Source: Thalassospira lucentensis MCCC 1A00383 = DSM 14000
Lineage (GTDB): Bacteria > Pseudomonadota > Alphaproteobacteria > Rhodospirillales > Thalassospiraceae
NCBI RefSeq assembly: GCF_000421265.1
Contig: NZ_ATWN01000001.1
Span: forward strand, 434,001-498,000
Length of the DNA stretch: 64,000 nucleotides
Direction: 5' to 3'
In this document: piece by piece, positions 1 through 8,680 of the stretch
How positions within the stretch are numbered: the stretch's first letter is position 1
How the letters are laid out: each line of letters starts with the position of its first letter
Program-made: the position numbers and the translations under genes
The notes under the pieces: model-generated
What the model was told of the DNA's origin: nothing
The model's input: the letters and a program-made list of their open reading frames with translations, nothing else
Databases searched by the model: none

Positions 1-71
1 GGAAAAACCATCATCGACTGGTTTGTTCCGCGCGGTTTAAACCCCGGACAGGCACCAAAATTCAGACAAAC
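1..71 (+). other. possible 3' end of an upstream gene
   Basis: The window starts in sequence that may be the tail of a plus-strand gene. One frame gives twelve codons ending at a TAA at 38-40, just ahead of the terminator at 72-105. Another frame stays open through that terminator and is therefore unlikely. The piece is too short to name a product. Confidence 0.2.
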
Positions 72-105
72 AAAAAGGCCGTCAGAATGTTCTGACGGCC
101 TTTTT
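72..105 (-). terminator. bidirectional rho-independent terminator after the RNA helicase gene
   Basis: A perfect 11-bp stem (77-87 with 90-100, arm GGCCGTCAGAA) is flanked by A5 on the left and T5 on the right, so it can end transcripts from either side. The minus-strand helicase gene stops 24 bases away at 129. Confidence 0.85.
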
Positions 106-128
106 CGTATTGGGCTGATCCGCTTGGC

Positions 129-2177
129 TTAGCTTTCGCCAGATGATGCCGTTGCGGATTGATCGCCTTCGGCGCTGTCAGACGCAGCAGCCTTGGGGGC
201 TGGTTTCTTGCGTGGACGGCGCGGGGCGCGTGGTTTCTTGGCTTCGGCCTTTGGCTTTTCAGCAGCAGCGGCCTGATCCTGAGCAGGGGCGTCGGCCTGA
301 GCCGGTTTTACGTCCTGTGCCGGGGTATCATGTGCCGGGGCGTCCGATGCGTTGGACGCAACGGGTGCTGTAGTCGCCGGTGTTGCCGAAGTTGAAGTTT
401 CCGGGGCGGTATCGGTGCCTGTGTCGTCAGCCTTTTTCCGGGCAGGACGACGCGGGGTTTTTGCCCGGGTGGTTTTGGCCGCACGCGGTGATTTTGCCGC
501 CGGTTTACGGGCCGCAGTTGTTTTTTGCGGTTCGTCGTCGATATCATTTTTGCCGCGTGCAAGGCTTGAAGCCGGAACCGGGGTCAGCAGGAAGGCCGGA
601 ACGTGATCGCCAAGGCCGAGAACCGGTTTGTCATCGCGGTCATCCCGATCACGACGGTTGTTGTTGCGGTTCTGACGATCGTTGCGATCATTATTACGGT
701 CGTTCCGATCATTGCGTTCGTAACGGTCGTTATTCGGCCTTGCATCCCGCTGTGCAGGTTTGCGGGCGTCGGTTTCTTTGGCCTTGGCCGGTGCAGCAGG
801 CTGGGCCTGTGCGGGGGCTGCTGCGGGCTGTGTTGGCTGTGCCTGTGGGGTTGGTGCATCAGACTTGGTGTCTGACTTGCCAGCATTCCCGGCAGATTGC
901 GCATCAGACCGGTTGTCAGAGCGATTGTCCGAACGGTTATCAGGACGCGCCGAGCGTCCCGGTCGGTTGTCGCGCGATGGTTTATCGTCGCGGCCAGCCG
1001 GTTTGCGGCTTTTCTTGTTCCGGCGTTTCTTGCCGGTAAAGTCCAGCTCAAGCGTTTCGATGCCTTCAATCTCGGTCAGTGGGATGTCCAGATTGATGGA
1101 TTTGTTGATTGCTGCGACCAGTTTGCCGTCTTCTGGCACGGCAAGGGTATATGCCTTGCCCGCACGTCCTGCGCGGCCGGTACGACCGGTACGATGGACG
1201 TAATCTTCGGCGTTGAACGGCACGTCAAAGTTAAAGACGTGCGACACATCGGCAACGTCAATCCCACGTGCGGCAACGTCGGAACAGACCAGAAGCGTGA
1301 TTTCGCCGGTTTTGAATTTGGCGAGCGTTTCGGTCCGTTCACTTTGTGCCAGATCACCGTGCATGCGTCCGGCGTTAAAGCCGTGCTTGGTCAGCGATTT
1401 GAACAGGATATCAACGTCTTTTTTGCGGTTACAGAACACAAAAGCGTTTCTGACGTCTTCCTGACGGATCAGGTGGCGCAGGGCTTCGCGCTTGTCCATG
1501 TCGTCAAGAACAAGAAGCTTGTGTTCCACCGTGGTCGCCATGGTCGAGGGCGGGGAGACGGTGATTTCCTTTGGATTGGACAGGAATTTGTCCGCAAGGC
1601 GTCGGATTTCCTTGGGCATGGTCGCCGAGAAGAAAAGCGTCTGACGCTGTTTTGGCAGCATGTTGACGATTTTTTCGATGTCGGGGATGAAGCCCATGTC
1701 GAGCATGCGGTCGGCTTCGTCGATCACGAGAAGTTTGCAATCAGACAGAAGCAGTTTGCCGCGTTCAAACGTATCGATCAGGCGTCCTGGCGTCGCGATG
1801 ATGACATCTGCGCCTTTTTCCAGGATTTTGCCTTGTTCAGATGCGGATTCACCGCCGATGATCAGAGCCTTCGACAGCGACATGTATTTGCCATAGGTGT
1901 CGAAGTTTGCTGCAACCTGGGTTGCAAGTTCGCGGGTCGGTTCGAGAATGATCGACCGTGGCATCCGCATGCGTGCGCGCCCGTGATGCAGAATATCAAG
2001 CATCGGCAGGGTGAAGCCTGCTGTCTTACCCGTCCCGGTTTGTGCACAGCCCAGAATGTCACGTGCCATAAGCACCGACGGAATTGCTTGTGCCTGAATG
2101 GGGGTCGGGGTGTCGTAGCCGGCGTCTGCGACGGCTTTGAGGATATCTTCGCTCAGACCGAGATCGGCGAAATTCAT
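129..2177 (-). CDS. rhlE: DEAD-box ATP-dependent RNA helicase, RhlE-like, with a long basic low-complexity tail
   Basis: This is an RNA-dependent ATPase that remodels RNA duplexes, probably in ribosome assembly or cold-adapted RNA turnover (family knowledge). Visible motifs are the Q motif near residues 20-28, motif I AQTGTGKT (45-52), PTRELA (80-85), TPGR (129-132), DEAD (153-156), SAT (184-186) and HRTGRTGR (328-335). The N-terminus resembles E. coli RhlE closely. The catalytic core ends near residue 385. About 300 further residues are low complexity: NRSD repeats, Asn/Asp/Arg-rich runs, then Ala/Lys/Pro-rich sequence, as expected of a flexible RNA-binding tail. At 682 residues it is far longer than a minimal helicase. 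The ATG at 2177 fits the conserved N-terminus. It is transcribed alone towards the terminator at 72-105. Confidence 0.95.
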   Translation of the reverse strand: MNFADLGLSEDILKAVADAGYDTPTPIQAQAIPSVLMARDILGCAQTGTGKTAGFTLPMLDILHHGRARMRMPRSIILEPTRELATQVAANFDTYGKYMSLSKALIIGGESASEQGKILEKGADVIIATPGRLIDTFERGKLLLSDCKLLVIDEADRMLDMGFIPDIEKIVNMLPKQRQTLFFSATMPKEIRRLADKFLSNPKEITVSPPSTMATTVEHKLLVLDDMDKREALRHLIRQEDVRNAFVFCNRKKDVDILFKSLTKHGFNAGRMHGDLAQSERTETLAKFKTGEITLLVCSDVAARGIDVADVSHVFNFDVPFNAEDYVHRTGRTGRAGRAGKAYTLAVPEDGKLVAAINKSINLDIPLTEIEGIETLELDFTGKKRRNKKSRKPAGRDDKPSRDNRPGRSARPDNRSDNRSDNRSDAQSAGNAGKSDTKSDAPTPQAQPTQPAAAPAQAQPAAPAKAKETDARKPAQRDARPNNDRYERNDRNDRNNDRNDRQNRNNNRRDRDDRDDKPVLGLGDHVPAFLLTPVPASSLARGKNDIDDEPQKTTAARKPAAKSPRAAKTTRAKTPRRPARKKADDTGTDTAPETSTSATPATTAPVASNASDAPAHDTPAQDVKPAQADAPAQDQAAAAEKPKAEAKKPRAPRRPRKKPAPKAAASDSAEGDQSATASSGES

Positions 2178-2383
2178 ATGGTTCGTTTTCCCGCAATGAT
2201 ATGCGTTGAAGTTAAGGAAGTGCTATAAAAGCTGTTTGGGTCGTAAAGCGAAGACCGAATTAAGTCAAGAAAAACGCCGTAAAAAAGCTGTTGAAAACCG
2301 ATTTCGGGACTGTCGAGAGGCTTGTTCGCAACAGTTTGGCAGCGTAACCTGACACAACAAAGAATGAACAGGGGAGAAATGCC

Positions 2384-2950
2384 GTGCTGATGGATGCCAC
2401 GCGCGCAAGTTTGCTTATAATCGATGTGCAGGAGAAACTCTATCCTGCGTGTCAGGAGCCGGATCAAACGGTGGCAAATTGCTGCTTTCTTGTCAAATGT
2501 GCCAACCGGCTTGGCGTTCCCGTACTGGTGACAGAACAATATCCCAAGGGGTTGGGGCATACAGCACCCGAAATCCTTGAGCTTGTCGCGCAAAATGGTG
2601 ATGGGCCTGAGGGCGGAAATGTTATTTCCAAAGTCGCATTTTCGGCTGTGCCTGCGGATGGTTTTATCGACAAGATCGAAGAAAACACCGGTCGCGATCA
2701 GGTGGTCGTGGTGGGGATGGAAACCCACGTATGCGTATTGCAAACCGTGATGGAATTGATTGAGCGCGGGCGCGAGGTTTATCTTGTCGCCGATGCGGTG
2801 ACATCACGTAGCATGCATGACAAGATTTTTGCGATTGAACGCATGCGCGATGCCGGGGCGAAGATCGTGACGCGCGAAAGTGTGATGTTTGAATGGCTAC
2901 GTGTTGCCGGAACCCCGGAATTCAAGGAACTGAGTGCGCTGATTAAATGA
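2384..2950 (+). CDS. isochorismatase-family cysteine hydrolase
   Basis: This is a cytosolic hydrolase of the isochorismatase/nicotinamidase fold. The family's catalytic triad can be placed at D14 (IIDVQ), K83 (ISKVAF) and C117 (METHVCV). The 188-residue length and the GMETHVCVLQT segment resemble the ISOC1/YcaC-type branch, whose substrate is usually unknown. The start is a GTG at 2384, chosen because GGGGAG lies 7 bases upstream; an ATG two codons later would have poor spacing. Its stop overlaps the start of the next gene in an ATGA at 2947-2950, so the two are probably translationally coupled. Confidence 0.88.
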   Translation: MLMDATRASLLIIDVQEKLYPACQEPDQTVANCCFLVKCANRLGVPVLVTEQYPKGLGHTAPEILELVAQNGDGPEGGNVISKVAFSAVPADGFIDKIEENTGRDQVVVVGMETHVCVLQTVMELIERGREVYLVADAVTSRSMHDKIFAIERMRDAGAKIVTRESVMFEWLRVAGTPEFKELSALIK

Positions 2951-3720
2951 CAGCCGATACTTCACGTTCCGCAATAGAATCAGATGGGCACGGATCATCT
3001 GATCGCGTGCCCGTTGTGTTTTTATCGGGCATGCTGGCCGATCAACGGATGTGGCAGCCGACCATTGATGTGTTGGCCAATGGGTGCGGTGATGTCGGGC
3101 ATTTGATTGAACCGGTATTTTGCGAACTGTTTGATCAAGACAGCGTGGGCGATATGGCAACAGCCGTCCTTGATAGCGCCCCGGATCGTTTTGCGCTTGT
3201 GGGCATGTCGATGGGGGGATATGTCGCGTTTGACATTCTGCGCCGCGCGCCTGAACGGGTCAGTCATCTTATGCTGGTCAATACCCGTGCGACTGAAGAC
3301 CCGCCTAAAATCCGGCGGCGGCGTATGTTGCTCGCACATCTGGTGGCGGAAAATACCCCGTTTAAGGGGGTGAATGACGCCATGCTGGATGATTTGATCC
3401 ATCCCGATAACCGCAAGGATGCCGGTCTGGTCAGGCTTTTGATCGCGATGGCCGATGACTGCGGCCCGGATGTATTTAAACGCCAAAGCAAGGCCGTGGC
3501 CGAGCGACCCGACAGCACGGCGGTTCTGGCCGATATCAACATCCCGTGCAGTGTGATGGTTGGCGAGGCTGACCGCGTGATCAGCCCCGAGAGCCATCGC
3601 GACATGGCCAATGCCATCACCGGGGCTTCGCTGGCTGTTGTGCCAGGGGCGGGCCATTATGTACCACTTGAGGCGCCCGGGGTGTTTGCCCATGACTTGA
3701 TTGCGCTTTTGTCGCGTTAA
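2947..3720 (+). CDS. alpha/beta-fold hydrolase
   Basis: This is a cytosolic serine hydrolase of the alpha/beta-hydrolase superfamily with no signal peptide. The nucleophile elbow GMSMGG places the catalytic serine at S88. The likely acid is D209 (GEADR) and the likely histidine H237 (GAGHYV). The oxyanion-side strand is VVFLSGML near residues 22-30. It overlaps the preceding isochorismatase-like gene by 4 bp (ATGA), which suggests one operon. The specific ester or thioester substrate cannot be read from the sequence. It converges on the lipoprotein gene that ends at 3752. Confidence 0.88.
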   Translation: MTADTSRSAIESDGHGSSDRVPVVFLSGMLADQRMWQPTIDVLANGCGDVGHLIEPVFCELFDQDSVGDMATAVLDSAPDRFALVGMSMGGYVAFDILRRAPERVSHLMLVNTRATEDPPKIRRRRMLLAHLVAENTPFKGVNDAMLDDLIHPDNRKDAGLVRLLIAMADDCGPDVFKRQSKAVAERPDSTAVLADINIPCSVMVGEADRVISPESHRDMANAITGASLAVVPGAGHYVPLEAPGVFAHDLIALLSR

Positions 3721-3751
3721 CTGCTGTTGTTGGTATGATTATGGGCAGTTA

Positions 3752-4333
3752 TTAGCAGCCAGGAACCCGGCGCGAGCAATTGTCATCATCTTCATCGCGG
3801 ATATGGCGCGGGAACAGCTGAAAACTAATTGTGTCCGCGCTATTGATCATTTGTTGTTCAAATTTGTCGCGGACGAAGCGCGCCCGTGTTTCCGAGATGA
3901 TATCGTCACCGGCACAAAATCCGAACCGGACAATTACCCGATCAGAGGTACCATCGCTTTTGGCTGATTGCGGGTCTGTGCAGAGCGTGCCACGCATGGT
4001 GGTCTGGGTCGGGTTTACCACGACCACAAGACGGTTTTCGGGCTTGATCGTTTGTGTATCGGAGATGTCCGCCGCATCGGTGACGAAATTCAGGCGCGGC
4101 GGGTAGCCGTGATTGGAGAGGGCATCGGCCCATGTCTGATTGTCCAGGGTGTCATTGGCGTCAACAATATCAAGCATCATGATCTGACTTGGGGCACCTG
4201 CGACCTTGAAGCTTTGGACTTCGCTGACGCTGTAGTAAGGGGCTTCAACCAAAGCCGCCCCGCACCCCGTCAGTACCGATAACGCCCCCAAAGCCGCGAT
4301 AGAGGATAATTTGCGCAGTTTTCGTGTGGTCAC
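3752..4333 (-). CDS. hypothetical lipoprotein
   Basis: This is a 193-residue predicted lipoprotein. A basic N-terminus (TTRKLRKL), a short hydrophobic stretch and the lipobox LTGC put the lipidated Cys at position 24. The GTG start at 4333 is supported by AAGGAGG 6-7 bases upstream. The mature part has no domain I recognise; it contains a central TTMRGTLC segment and two Cys after the lipobox that could form a disulphide. It is probably anchored in the outer membrane facing the periplasm (inference). It stands alone, between the convergent hydrolase and the codirectional glutaminase. Confidence 0.7.
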   Translation of the reverse strand: MTTRKLRKLSSIAALGALSVLTGCGAALVEAPYYSVSEVQSFKVAGAPSQIMMLDIVDANDTLDNQTWADALSNHGYPPRLNFVTDAADISDTQTIKPENRLVVVVNPTQTTMRGTLCTDPQSAKSDGTSDRVIVRFGFCAGDDIISETRARFVRDKFEQQMINSADTISFQLFPRHIRDEDDDNCSRRVPGC

Positions 4334-4453
4334 TTGGGACCTCCTTCTTGGCAGTTTTACGTATCTTACACGGCAATTATGGGCAATTTGTTGAAAAATT
4401 GACGTGTCGCACCAATGGAAAATGGGGCCTTAAAAGCACCGGTTAGGGTGTGA

Positions 4454-5374
4454 TCAGAAAACCGACCGGCCAATGGCGCGGATCAGCATTTCAAGCGCGC
4501 GTATGCCTGCTGCGGAATTGCCCCGTCCATCAAGGCGCGGCGACCAGACACAGACGGAAAATTCACCCGGCACAATCCCGATGATCCCGCCGCCAACGCC
4601 GCTTTTGGCGGGAATACCGACCGTAAAGGCGAAATCGCCAACCCCGTCATACATACCGCATGTTAGCATCAGGGCATTAATGCGTCTGGTTTCTTCAGGC
4701 GCAATGACCGTGAGGCCATCAATGCCAATCCCCTTATTGGCAAGGAAGAAAGACGCCCGCGCCATTTCACGCGCGGTCATTGCGACCGAGCATTGTTTGA
4801 AATAAGCACGCACCACGTCTTCGACCGGGTTGTCGAGTTTGCCAAAACTTTTCATTAGATAGGCAATCGCGCGGTTACGATCACCGTGCTGATCTTCCGA
4901 CAGATACACAGTGTTATCGACCCGGATATCGGGATTGCCACAGAGTTGTCCGAGAAATTCCGCAACCGAGCGATCCGGATTGGCGTAACGCGATGTGATC
5001 AGGTCGGCGACCCGAATGGCCCCGGCATTGATGAACGGATTGCGCGGAATGCCATTTTCCTGTTCAAGCAGGATCAGGGAATTAAACGCCGACCCGGATG
5101 GCTCGCGGCGCACCGCCTGCCAGAGTTGGTCGCCATGGGCACGCTGGGCCAGCACAAGGGCGAACATTTTTGAAATGCTCTGGATTGAAAACGACTGGTC
5201 TGCCTGCCCGATGGTAAATTCCTGCCCGTCGGTGCCACAAATCACCATGGCAAAGTGATCGTCAGGAACGTCCGACAGGGCGGGAATGTAATCAGCCTTG
5301 CGCGCGTCACCAAAGTCTTCTGTGGCAACATGGTCGGCAATCTGTTCGAGGATGGCGGCATAATCGTGCGACAT
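4454..5374 (-). CDS. glsA: glutaminase (serine-dependent beta-lactamase-like fold)
   Basis: Glutaminase hydrolyses L-glutamine to glutamate and ammonia in the cytosol. Family hallmarks are FSIQSISKMF (with the catalytic Ser-x-x-Lys), EPSGSAFNS, NPFINAGAI, a conserved YFKQCS segment and the C-terminal PAKSGVGGGI. From the ATG at 5374 the protein is 306 residues, the usual glsA length. A further 18 codons are open upstream, but the ATG at 5374 has AGGAT upstream and gives the normal MSHDY start. It lies downstream of parE, separated by the terminator at 5414-5442, so it probably has its own promoter. Confidence 0.93.
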   Translation of the reverse strand: MSHDYAAILEQIADHVATEDFGDARKADYIPALSDVPDDHFAMVICGTDGQEFTIGQADQSFSIQSISKMFALVLAQRAHGDQLWQAVRREPSGSAFNSLILLEQENGIPRNPFINAGAIRVADLITSRYANPDRSVAEFLGQLCGNPDIRVDNTVYLSEDQHGDRNRAIAYLMKSFGKLDNPVEDVVRAYFKQCSVAMTAREMARASFFLANKGIGIDGLTVIAPEETRRINALMLTCGMYDGVGDFAFTVGIPAKSGVGGGIIGIVPGEFSVCVWSPRLDGRGNSAAGIRALEMLIRAIGRSVF

Positions 5375-5413
5375 TATGCGATCCTGTTGGTTTGTAAACG
5401 GGGAAAGCGGACA

Positions 5414-5442
5414 AAAAACCCGGCACACATGGCCGGGTTTTT
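5414..5442 (-). terminator. rho-independent terminator of parE
   Basis: The 11-bp stem AAAAACCCGGC/GCCGGGTTTTT (5414-5424 with 5432-5442) encloses a 7-nt loop. It lies 20 bases beyond the parE stop on the minus strand and ahead of the glutaminase start. The run of A and T on either side lets it work in both directions. Confidence 0.8.
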
Positions 5443-5461
5443 CATGAACATAAATTTATGA

Positions 5462-7444
5462 TCAGACGTCGATGTCTTCGACGAAACGGGCGTGTTCCTG
5501 AATGAACTGGAAACGCAGTTCCGGTTTTTTGCCCATCAGACGATTGACAAGGTCCTTGGTCTGACCCTGTTCATCGGGAAGGGCAGCATCGGGCAGGGTT
5601 ACGCGCAGAAGGGTGCGTTTTTTAGGTGCCATCGTGGTTTCACGAAGCTGCTGCGGAGGCATTTCACCCAGACCCTTAAATCGGGAAATCTCGACCTTGG
5701 CGGGGTTTTTGAACTCGCCGTGCAGGATGACTTCCTTTTCGGCGTCATCCATCGCATAGATCGATTTACCCCCCTGTGTCAGGCGATAGAGCGGTGGCAT
5801 GGCAAGATACAGGTTGCCGTTTTCGATAAGGCCTGGCATTTCCTGATAGAAGAAGGTCATCAGAAGGGATGCGATATGTGCGCCATCGACATCCGCATCG
5901 GTCATGATGATCACGCGCTCATAACGCAGGTCCGCCAAGCGGAAATCTTTACCAGACCCGCAGCCAAAGGCTTCGATCATGTCCTTGATTTCCTGATTGG
6001 CCATCATCTTTTCGTAGGTCGCCGAGGCCACGTTGAGGATCTTACCACGCAGCGGCAAGACAGCCTGCGTTTCACGGTCACGGCCCTGCTTGGCGGAACC
6101 ACCTGCCGAGTCACCCTCGACCAAAAAGATTTCAGTGCCCGCCGCGATAGAACGCGAACAGTCAGAAAGTTTACCCGGAAGACGCAGACGGCGGGTGGCC
6201 GACTGACGCTTGGTTTCCTTTTTCTCCTTGCGGCGCTGACGTTCTTCGGCGCGCAGGATGATGTTTTCAAGCAGACGCTTGGCGTTTTCGGTATCCCCGG
6301 TCAGCCAATGGTCGAAATGGTCACGTACTGCGGTTTCAACCAGTTTGGTCGCGCCCTGTGTTCCGAGTTTTTCCTTGGTCTGGCCCTGGAATTGCGGATC
6401 AGGCAGGAATACCGACAGCATGACGCAACCGCCACCAAAAACATCCTCGGCGGTAATGGCGGCGGCCTTCTTCTGACCGACCATTTCACCATAGGATTTG
6501 ATTGCCTTGGTCAAAGCATAGCGGAAACCAGCTTCGTGCGTGCCCCCCAGCGGGGTCGGCACGGTGTTACAATAGGAATGGAAATAGCCTTCGCCGGTTT
6601 CAGGCCAGCCAATCGCCCATTCCACACGCCCGGCACTGTCAGAAAACTTTGCCTCACCCGCAAATGGACGTTCGGTGACAAGGTCGCGCCCCTTTAGCGT
6701 CATCTCAAGATAATCGAGGATGCCGTTGGGGAATTTCAGGACTTCTTGCTGCGGGGTTGGGTCGTCACTGGTCAGCAATGACGGATCAACCGACCAGCGG
6801 ATTTCAACACCCTTGTAGAGATAGGCCTTAGAGCGGGCCATTCGGAAAATTGTCGCGGCTTTGAGTTTCAAGCGCGATCCAAAAATTTCCGGATCGGGGC
6901 GGAAAATGACCGTGGTGCCGCGCCGGTTGCTAACCGCACCGCCGTCTTGCAACGGACCCAGCGGGGTGCCTTTGGAATATTCCTGAAACACCAGTTTGCG
7001 GTCGCGCGCGACTTCAACCCGGAATTTGTCGGTCAGGGCGTTCACAACAGACATGCCGACACCGTGCAAACCGCCCGATGTTTCATAGGCCTTGCCCGAG
7101 AATTTACCGCCCGAGTGCAGGGTGGTCAGGATGACCTCAAGGGCAGATTTGTCAGGGAATTTCGGATGTGGGTCGGTTGGAATACCACGCCCGTTATCGC
7201 GGACAAGAACGGTGTTGTCCGTTCTCAGTTCCAGTTCGATCCAGTCGGCGTGTCCTGCGACGGCCTCATCCATGGAGTTATCGAGAATCTCGGCCACCAG
7301 ATGATGCAAGGCTGCATCATCTGTGCCCCCGATATACATACCGGGGCGGCGTCGAACGGGTTCTAGCCCTTCGAGAACTTCGATGTCTTTGGCGGAGTAG
7401 GCATTGTCTGTTGACTGGTTTGAGTCTTCAAATAGGTCGGTCAT
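5462..7444 (-). CDS. parE: DNA topoisomerase IV subunit B
   Basis: ParE is the ATPase subunit of topoisomerase IV, which with ParC decatenates daughter chromosomes. The GHKL ATPase shows EILDNSMDEA, DNGRGIP (residues 83-89) and GGLHGVG (124-130). The TOPRIM part shows EGDSAGG and the metal-binding TDADVDGAHI. It is about 660 residues, lacks the large GyrB insertion, and has the RRRPGMYIGGTD signature of ParE. I chose the ATG at 7444 because the product then begins MTDLFED, as in related ParE proteins; a GTG five codons upstream (7459) is also open. ParC is not in the window. The gene is divergent from yciA. Confidence 0.95.
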   Translation of the reverse strand: MTDLFEDSNQSTDNAYSAKDIEVLEGLEPVRRRPGMYIGGTDDAALHHLVAEILDNSMDEAVAGHADWIELELRTDNTVLVRDNGRGIPTDPHPKFPDKSALEVILTTLHSGGKFSGKAYETSGGLHGVGMSVVNALTDKFRVEVARDRKLVFQEYSKGTPLGPLQDGGAVSNRRGTTVIFRPDPEIFGSRLKLKAATIFRMARSKAYLYKGVEIRWSVDPSLLTSDDPTPQQEVLKFPNGILDYLEMTLKGRDLVTERPFAGEAKFSDSAGRVEWAIGWPETGEGYFHSYCNTVPTPLGGTHEAGFRYALTKAIKSYGEMVGQKKAAAITAEDVFGGGCVMLSVFLPDPQFQGQTKEKLGTQGATKLVETAVRDHFDHWLTGDTENAKRLLENIILRAEERQRRKEKKETKRQSATRRLRLPGKLSDCSRSIAAGTEIFLVEGDSAGGSAKQGRDRETQAVLPLRGKILNVASATYEKMMANQEIKDMIEAFGCGSGKDFRLADLRYERVIIMTDADVDGAHIASLLMTFFYQEMPGLIENGNLYLAMPPLYRLTQGGKSIYAMDDAEKEVILHGEFKNPAKVEISRFKGLGEMPPQQLRETTMAPKKRTLLRVTLPDAALPDEQGQTKDLVNRLMGKKPELRFQFIQEHARFVEDIDV

Positions 7445-7759
7445 GTCCCCGGAACGCACTTCTTCTTTGTGTTAAAACAAGGCTCAGCAACGCATATCTG
7501 TTGATCGATATTCACGAGCCCAAACAAAAATTCCATGGTGGTGCTTTTGGTTGGACTCTAAGGTTGGATACCTCGGCGCTAAACGAGTACCATATGTCGG
7601 TAGATCGAACCCATAAAAATGTGTTTTTAAGTCCAATGCAAGCGGTGGTCTTGAGTGGGGACCAAAATTTAGGCGGCATGGCGCAGAAAACCGTGACCGG
7701 GAGGTCCAATAAAAAAATTGGTACGCAAGAGCAACGTACCCCTAACAGGAGTTAGCCTG
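7445..7759. other. divergent intergenic region between parE and yciA
   Basis: These 315 bases carry the promoters of the two divergent genes. No reading frame is convincing. The only small symmetry is CCAAT/ATTGG around six A near 7707-7722. I see no clear sigma-70 element. Confidence 0.5.
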
Positions 7760-8185
7760 ATGGCGACAGAAAGCGAAAACACACAAATGCCTGAACACAC
7801 GATGCCGCGTGGCGATCTGTGTACCCGAACGCTTGCGATGCCCGCCGACACCAACCCCAGCGGGGATATTTTCGGCGGCTGGCTGATGTCGCAGATGGAT
7901 ATCGCCGGCGGTGTTCTGGCCAGTCAGATTGCCGAAGGGCGTATCGCCACGGTGGCCGTGGATGCCATGACTTTCCTGCGTCCGGTGTATGTTGGCGATG
8001 TTGTCTGTGTCTATGGTGATATCGAACGGATCGGAACAACATCGGTTGTGCTGCATCTCGAATCCTGGGTGCTGCGCCGCAATCAACCACCGCGCATCAA
8101 GGTAACGGAAGCCACCTTTACCTTTGTCGCCATCGATGCCGAAGGCCGCCCGCGCCCGGTACGCAAGGATGAAGTGGCGGTCTAA
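7760..8185 (+). CDS. yciA: acyl-CoA thioesterase, YciA type
   Basis: This hotdog-fold thioesterase hydrolyses a broad range of acyl-CoAs to free acid and CoA. The signature NPSGDIFGGWLMSQMDIAG, with its catalytic Asp, and the following AVDAMTFLRPVYVGD match E. coli YciA closely along the whole length. An upstream extension is open, but the ATG at 7760 is preceded by AGGAG at 7747-7751 and yields the normal 141-residue protein. The next gene follows 30 bases later with its own ribosome-binding site, so the two may be cotranscribed. Confidence 0.92.
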   Translation: MATESENTQMPEHTMPRGDLCTRTLAMPADTNPSGDIFGGWLMSQMDIAGGVLASQIAEGRIATVAVDAMTFLRPVYVGDVVCVYGDIERIGTTSVVLHLESWVLRRNQPPRIKVTEATFTFVAIDAEGRPRPVRKDEVAV

Positions 8186-8215
8186 AGAAGGTCAGTATTT
8201 CACAGGAGCCCGGCC

Positions 8216-8632
8216 ATGATGAACCACAGTAAAGCAGTCCTGTGGACGGTGTTTGGTTTGTTTGGCTGGGCTTTTGTTGCCCCGACGCCCAGTTCTGCCG
8301 GGGAGGCCGATGTTGTTGGCGTTGAAGCCCGCAAAACGAGCGATGCGACATACCGGTTTTCCGTCACGGTGGCGCATGCCGATACGGGCTGGGATCATTA
8401 TGCCGATGCGTGGCAGGTGATTGGGCCCGATGGTGCGGTGCTTGGCGAGCGTATTCTGGCTCACCCGCATGTCAATGAGCAGCCCTTTACCCGGTCGTTA
8501 TCCGGTGTGGCGATCCCCAACGGCATAACATCGGTGATAGTACGCGCACGTGATTTGGTGCATGGGTTTGGCGGGCAAGAGATTGCCATCAATCTGCCCG
8601 AACAGATCGGCGATGTTGCCACTGCACCGTAA
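8216..8632 (+). CDS. hypothetical exported protein
   Basis: A 138-residue protein with a typical Sec signal peptide: MMNHSK, a hydrophobic core to about residue 24, and probable cleavage after SSAG near residue 29. The mature part of about 110 residues is rich in beta-type sequence, with an HADTGWDHYADAW segment and a GERILAHPHV segment; the clustered His and Asp could bind metal, but this is inference. AGGAG lies 7 bases before the ATG at 8216. It follows yciA by 30 bases. I do not recognise a named family. Confidence 0.7.
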   Translation: MMNHSKAVLWTVFGLFGWAFVAPTPSSAGEADVVGVEARKTSDATYRFSVTVAHADTGWDHYADAWQVIGPDGAVLGERILAHPHVNEQPFTRSLSGVAIPNGITSVIVRARDLVHGFGGQEIAINLPEQIGDVATAP

Positions 8633-8680
8633 GGGGCAACATCGGCTGAACGTGTGCTGCCCCTGTTTGGTAAATGCGGA

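Noticed and set aside
380..1039. 219-codon plus-strand frame over the repetitive helicase tail
   Set aside because: Arises from Arg/Asp-rich repeats read in antisense; not coding.
897..2228. 443-codon plus-strand open frame opposite the RNA helicase gene
   Set aside because: It is the reverse-frame shadow of a gene with strong motifs; its product is compositionally odd and has no ribosome-binding site.
5492..6697. 401-codon plus-strand open frame opposite parE
   Set aside because: Shadow of parE caused by codon bias; the product has no recognisable motif.
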